A stretch of DNA of 53,136 nt from Pseudomonadota bacterium (lineage in GTDB: Bacteria; Myxococcota_A; UBA796; SXON01): positions 1-53,136 of the forward strand of contig JAUXTN010000150.1 in NCBI GenBank assembly GCA_030684355.1, given 5' to 3'. Below are positions 52,066 to 53,136 of this stretch, piece after piece. Position 1 is the stretch's first letter. Each line of letters opens with the position of its first letter. Below the pieces are notes generated by a model that did not search any database, was not told the DNA's origin, and saw nothing but the letters and a program-made list of their open reading frames with translations. The position numbers were made by a program, and so were the translations under genes.

Positions 52066-53061
52066 ATGAGGCCCATGCTACGACGGCGGGAGTTCATCGG
52101 CAGCGCGGTCCTGTTCGGCATCACGGCGACGCTCCCGAACACGCGCGCCGCGTCGCCCGTGCCACGACGCAAACTCGGGCGCACCGGCGAGACGATCTCG
52201 GGCGTCGGGATCGGCGGCGCGCACCTCGGTGGGCTCGCGAGCGACGCCGAGGCGGTGAGCCTCGTGCGGCGCGCCATCGACGAGGGCATCGACTTCCTCG
52301 ACAACTGCTGGGACTACCACGGAGGCAAGAGCGAGGAGCGCATGGGCCAGGCCCTGCGCGACGGCTACCGCGAGCGAGCCTTCCTGATGACGAAGATCGA
52401 CGGCCGCGATGCCCGGACGGCGACGCGACAGATCGAAGAGTCCCTGCGCCGGCTCGGCACCGACCGCCTCGACCTGCTTCAGCTTCACGAGGTCATCCAC
52501 GACGACGACCCGGAGCGGGCGTTCGCCCCCAAGGGCGCCATCGAGGCCATGCAGGAGGCGCAGCGGCAGGGCAAGGCGCGCTGGCTCGGGTTCACGGGCC
52601 ACAAGTCGCCGGCCCTCCACCTCCGCATGCTCGACGCCGCCCAGAAGCACGGGTTCCGCTTCGATGCCGTGCAGCTGCCGCTCAACGTGCTCGACGCGCA
52701 CTACGACAGCTTCGAGCGCCTCGTCCTGCCGCGCCTCGTCGCCGAGGACATCGGCGTGCTCGGCATGAAGTCGATGGGCAACGGCCTCATCCTCGCGAGC
52801 AAGGCGGCGAGCGCCTCCGAATGCCTGCGGTACGCGATGAGCCTGCCCACGAGCGTCGTGATCACCGGCATCGACTCGCCCGCGGTGCTCGACCAGGCGC
52901 TCGAGGTCGCCCGCGCGTACACGCCGCTCACCGACGCCGAGCGCGAGGCGCTGCTCGGGCGCACGGCCCGCTTCGCCGAGCGGGGGGCATGGGAGAAGTA
53001 CAAGACCTCGCGGACCTTCGACAGCACCTCGCGCCACCCCGAGTGGCTCGGCCCAGGCTGA
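52066..53061 (+). CDS. Tat-exported aldo/keto reductase
   Basis: 331 residues from ATG 52066 (ATG 52075 is equally possible). The N-terminus MRPMLRRREFIGSAVLFGITATLPNTRAAS is a twin-arginine signal. The AKR barrel follows: KLGRTGETISGVGIGGAHLGG, FLDNCWDYHGGKSEERMGQAL (Asp and Tyr of the tetrad), FLMTKIDG (Lys) and LDLLQLHEV (His), so all four catalytic residues are present. The end (SVVITGIDSPAVLDQALEVARAY) carries the NADPH-binding region. A Tat signal fits export with bound cofactor. Related exported AKR proteins are common in Planctomycetes and Myxococcota; the substrate is unknown. The length (about 300 mature residues) is normal for the family. Confidence 0.9.
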   Translation: MRPMLRRREFIGSAVLFGITATLPNTRAASPVPRRKLGRTGETISGVGIGGAHLGGLASDAEAVSLVRRAIDEGIDFLDNCWDYHGGKSEERMGQALRDGYRERAFLMTKIDGRDARTATRQIEESLRRLGTDRLDLLQLHEVIHDDDPERAFAPKGAIEAMQEAQRQGKARWLGFTGHKSPALHLRMLDAAQKHGFRFDAVQLPLNVLDAHYDSFERLVLPRLVAEDIGVLGMKSMGNGLILASKAASASECLRYAMSLPTSVVITGIDSPAVLDQALEVARAYTPLTDAEREALLGRTARFAERGAWEKYKTSRTFDSTSRHPEWLGPG

Positions 53062-53076
53062 CGGGCTCCCGCGACG

Positions 53077-53091
53077 CGCGCGGCCCGCGCG
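53077..53091 (+). terminator. Possible hairpin after the aldo/keto reductase gene
   Basis: CGCGCGG-C-CCGCGCG begins 15 nt after the stop codon; with a realistic 3-nt loop the stem is 6 bp. In such GC-rich DNA this could be chance. The remaining bases to the window end show no gene. Confidence 0.25.
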
Positions 53092-53136
53092 AGGGGCCCG
53101 GAGGGCGCGCGGGCGCGACAGCGACCGCGCGGTTCG

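Overview
The window is GC-rich (about 70-75 percent G+C over most of its length) and densely coded on both strands, with many 4-nt ATGA/GTGA overlaps. The protein content points to an uncultured or little-studied member of the Myxococcota (former Deltaproteobacteria). It holds five Asp/Cys-rich proteins with MopE-type metal-binding motifs, two of which end in a MYXO-CTERM-like tail (Cys-x-Cys, hydrophobic segment, Arg run). It also holds many short-signal lipoproteins, FG-GAP propeller proteins, a DUF1592/DUF1552 pair and eukaryotic-type protein kinases. This placement is by protein style only; no rRNA or tRNA gene was seen.

Layout. 1-7.9 kb: the end of a large TPR/MG-like surface protein, a MopE-motif MYXO-CTERM protein, recQ and a large FG-GAP lipoprotein. 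7.9-14 kb (minus strand): a GGDEF-EAL protein with a degenerate GGDEF site, a CreD-like membrane protein, and a tightly overlapped operon of an Ala/Gly-rich protein, a lipoprotein and a degenerate kinase-TPR protein. 14.3-20.5 kb (plus): PilZ protein, rhodanese-like protein without the catalytic Cys, Slt-type lytic transglycosylase, pentaheme cytochrome c and MFS transporter. 20.6-28.1 kb: surface proteins, including a 976-residue protein with two C-type lectin domains, and a DUF4142 lipoprotein. 28.2-30.4 kb (minus): SDR dehydrogenase and an ECF sigma/anti-sigma pair. 30.5-35.1 kb (plus): a four-gene run of small membrane-anchored protein, HTTM-like membrane protein, radical SAM enzyme and FadH. 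35.1-40 kb: GDPD lipoprotein, then a DUF1592/DUF1552/lipoprotein operon whose first gene seems to start at CTG. 40-51 kb: a Ser/Thr kinase with a lower-GC C-terminal domain, then a concentration of radical SAM enzymes. 51-53 kb: a lipoprotein and a Tat-exported aldo/keto reductase.

How genes may work together. The best candidate for an undescribed system is 41.4-51.0 kb: four proteins carrying five radical SAM domains, an Asp/Asn beta-hydroxylase-type oxygenase and an outer-membrane beta-barrel protein. One of the four is a tandem fusion of a B12-binding radical SAM enzyme to a second radical SAM enzyme; another fuses a methylthiotransferase-like radical SAM enzyme to a phosphotransferase. 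This looks like peptide or natural-product maturation, but no precursor peptide was recognised. The second candidate is the operon at 10.8-13.9 kb, which has a cargo- or toxin-like layout. A third theme is c-di-GMP: a probable phosphodiesterase and a PilZ receptor lie about 5 kb apart, the latter next to a cell-wall lytic enzyme.
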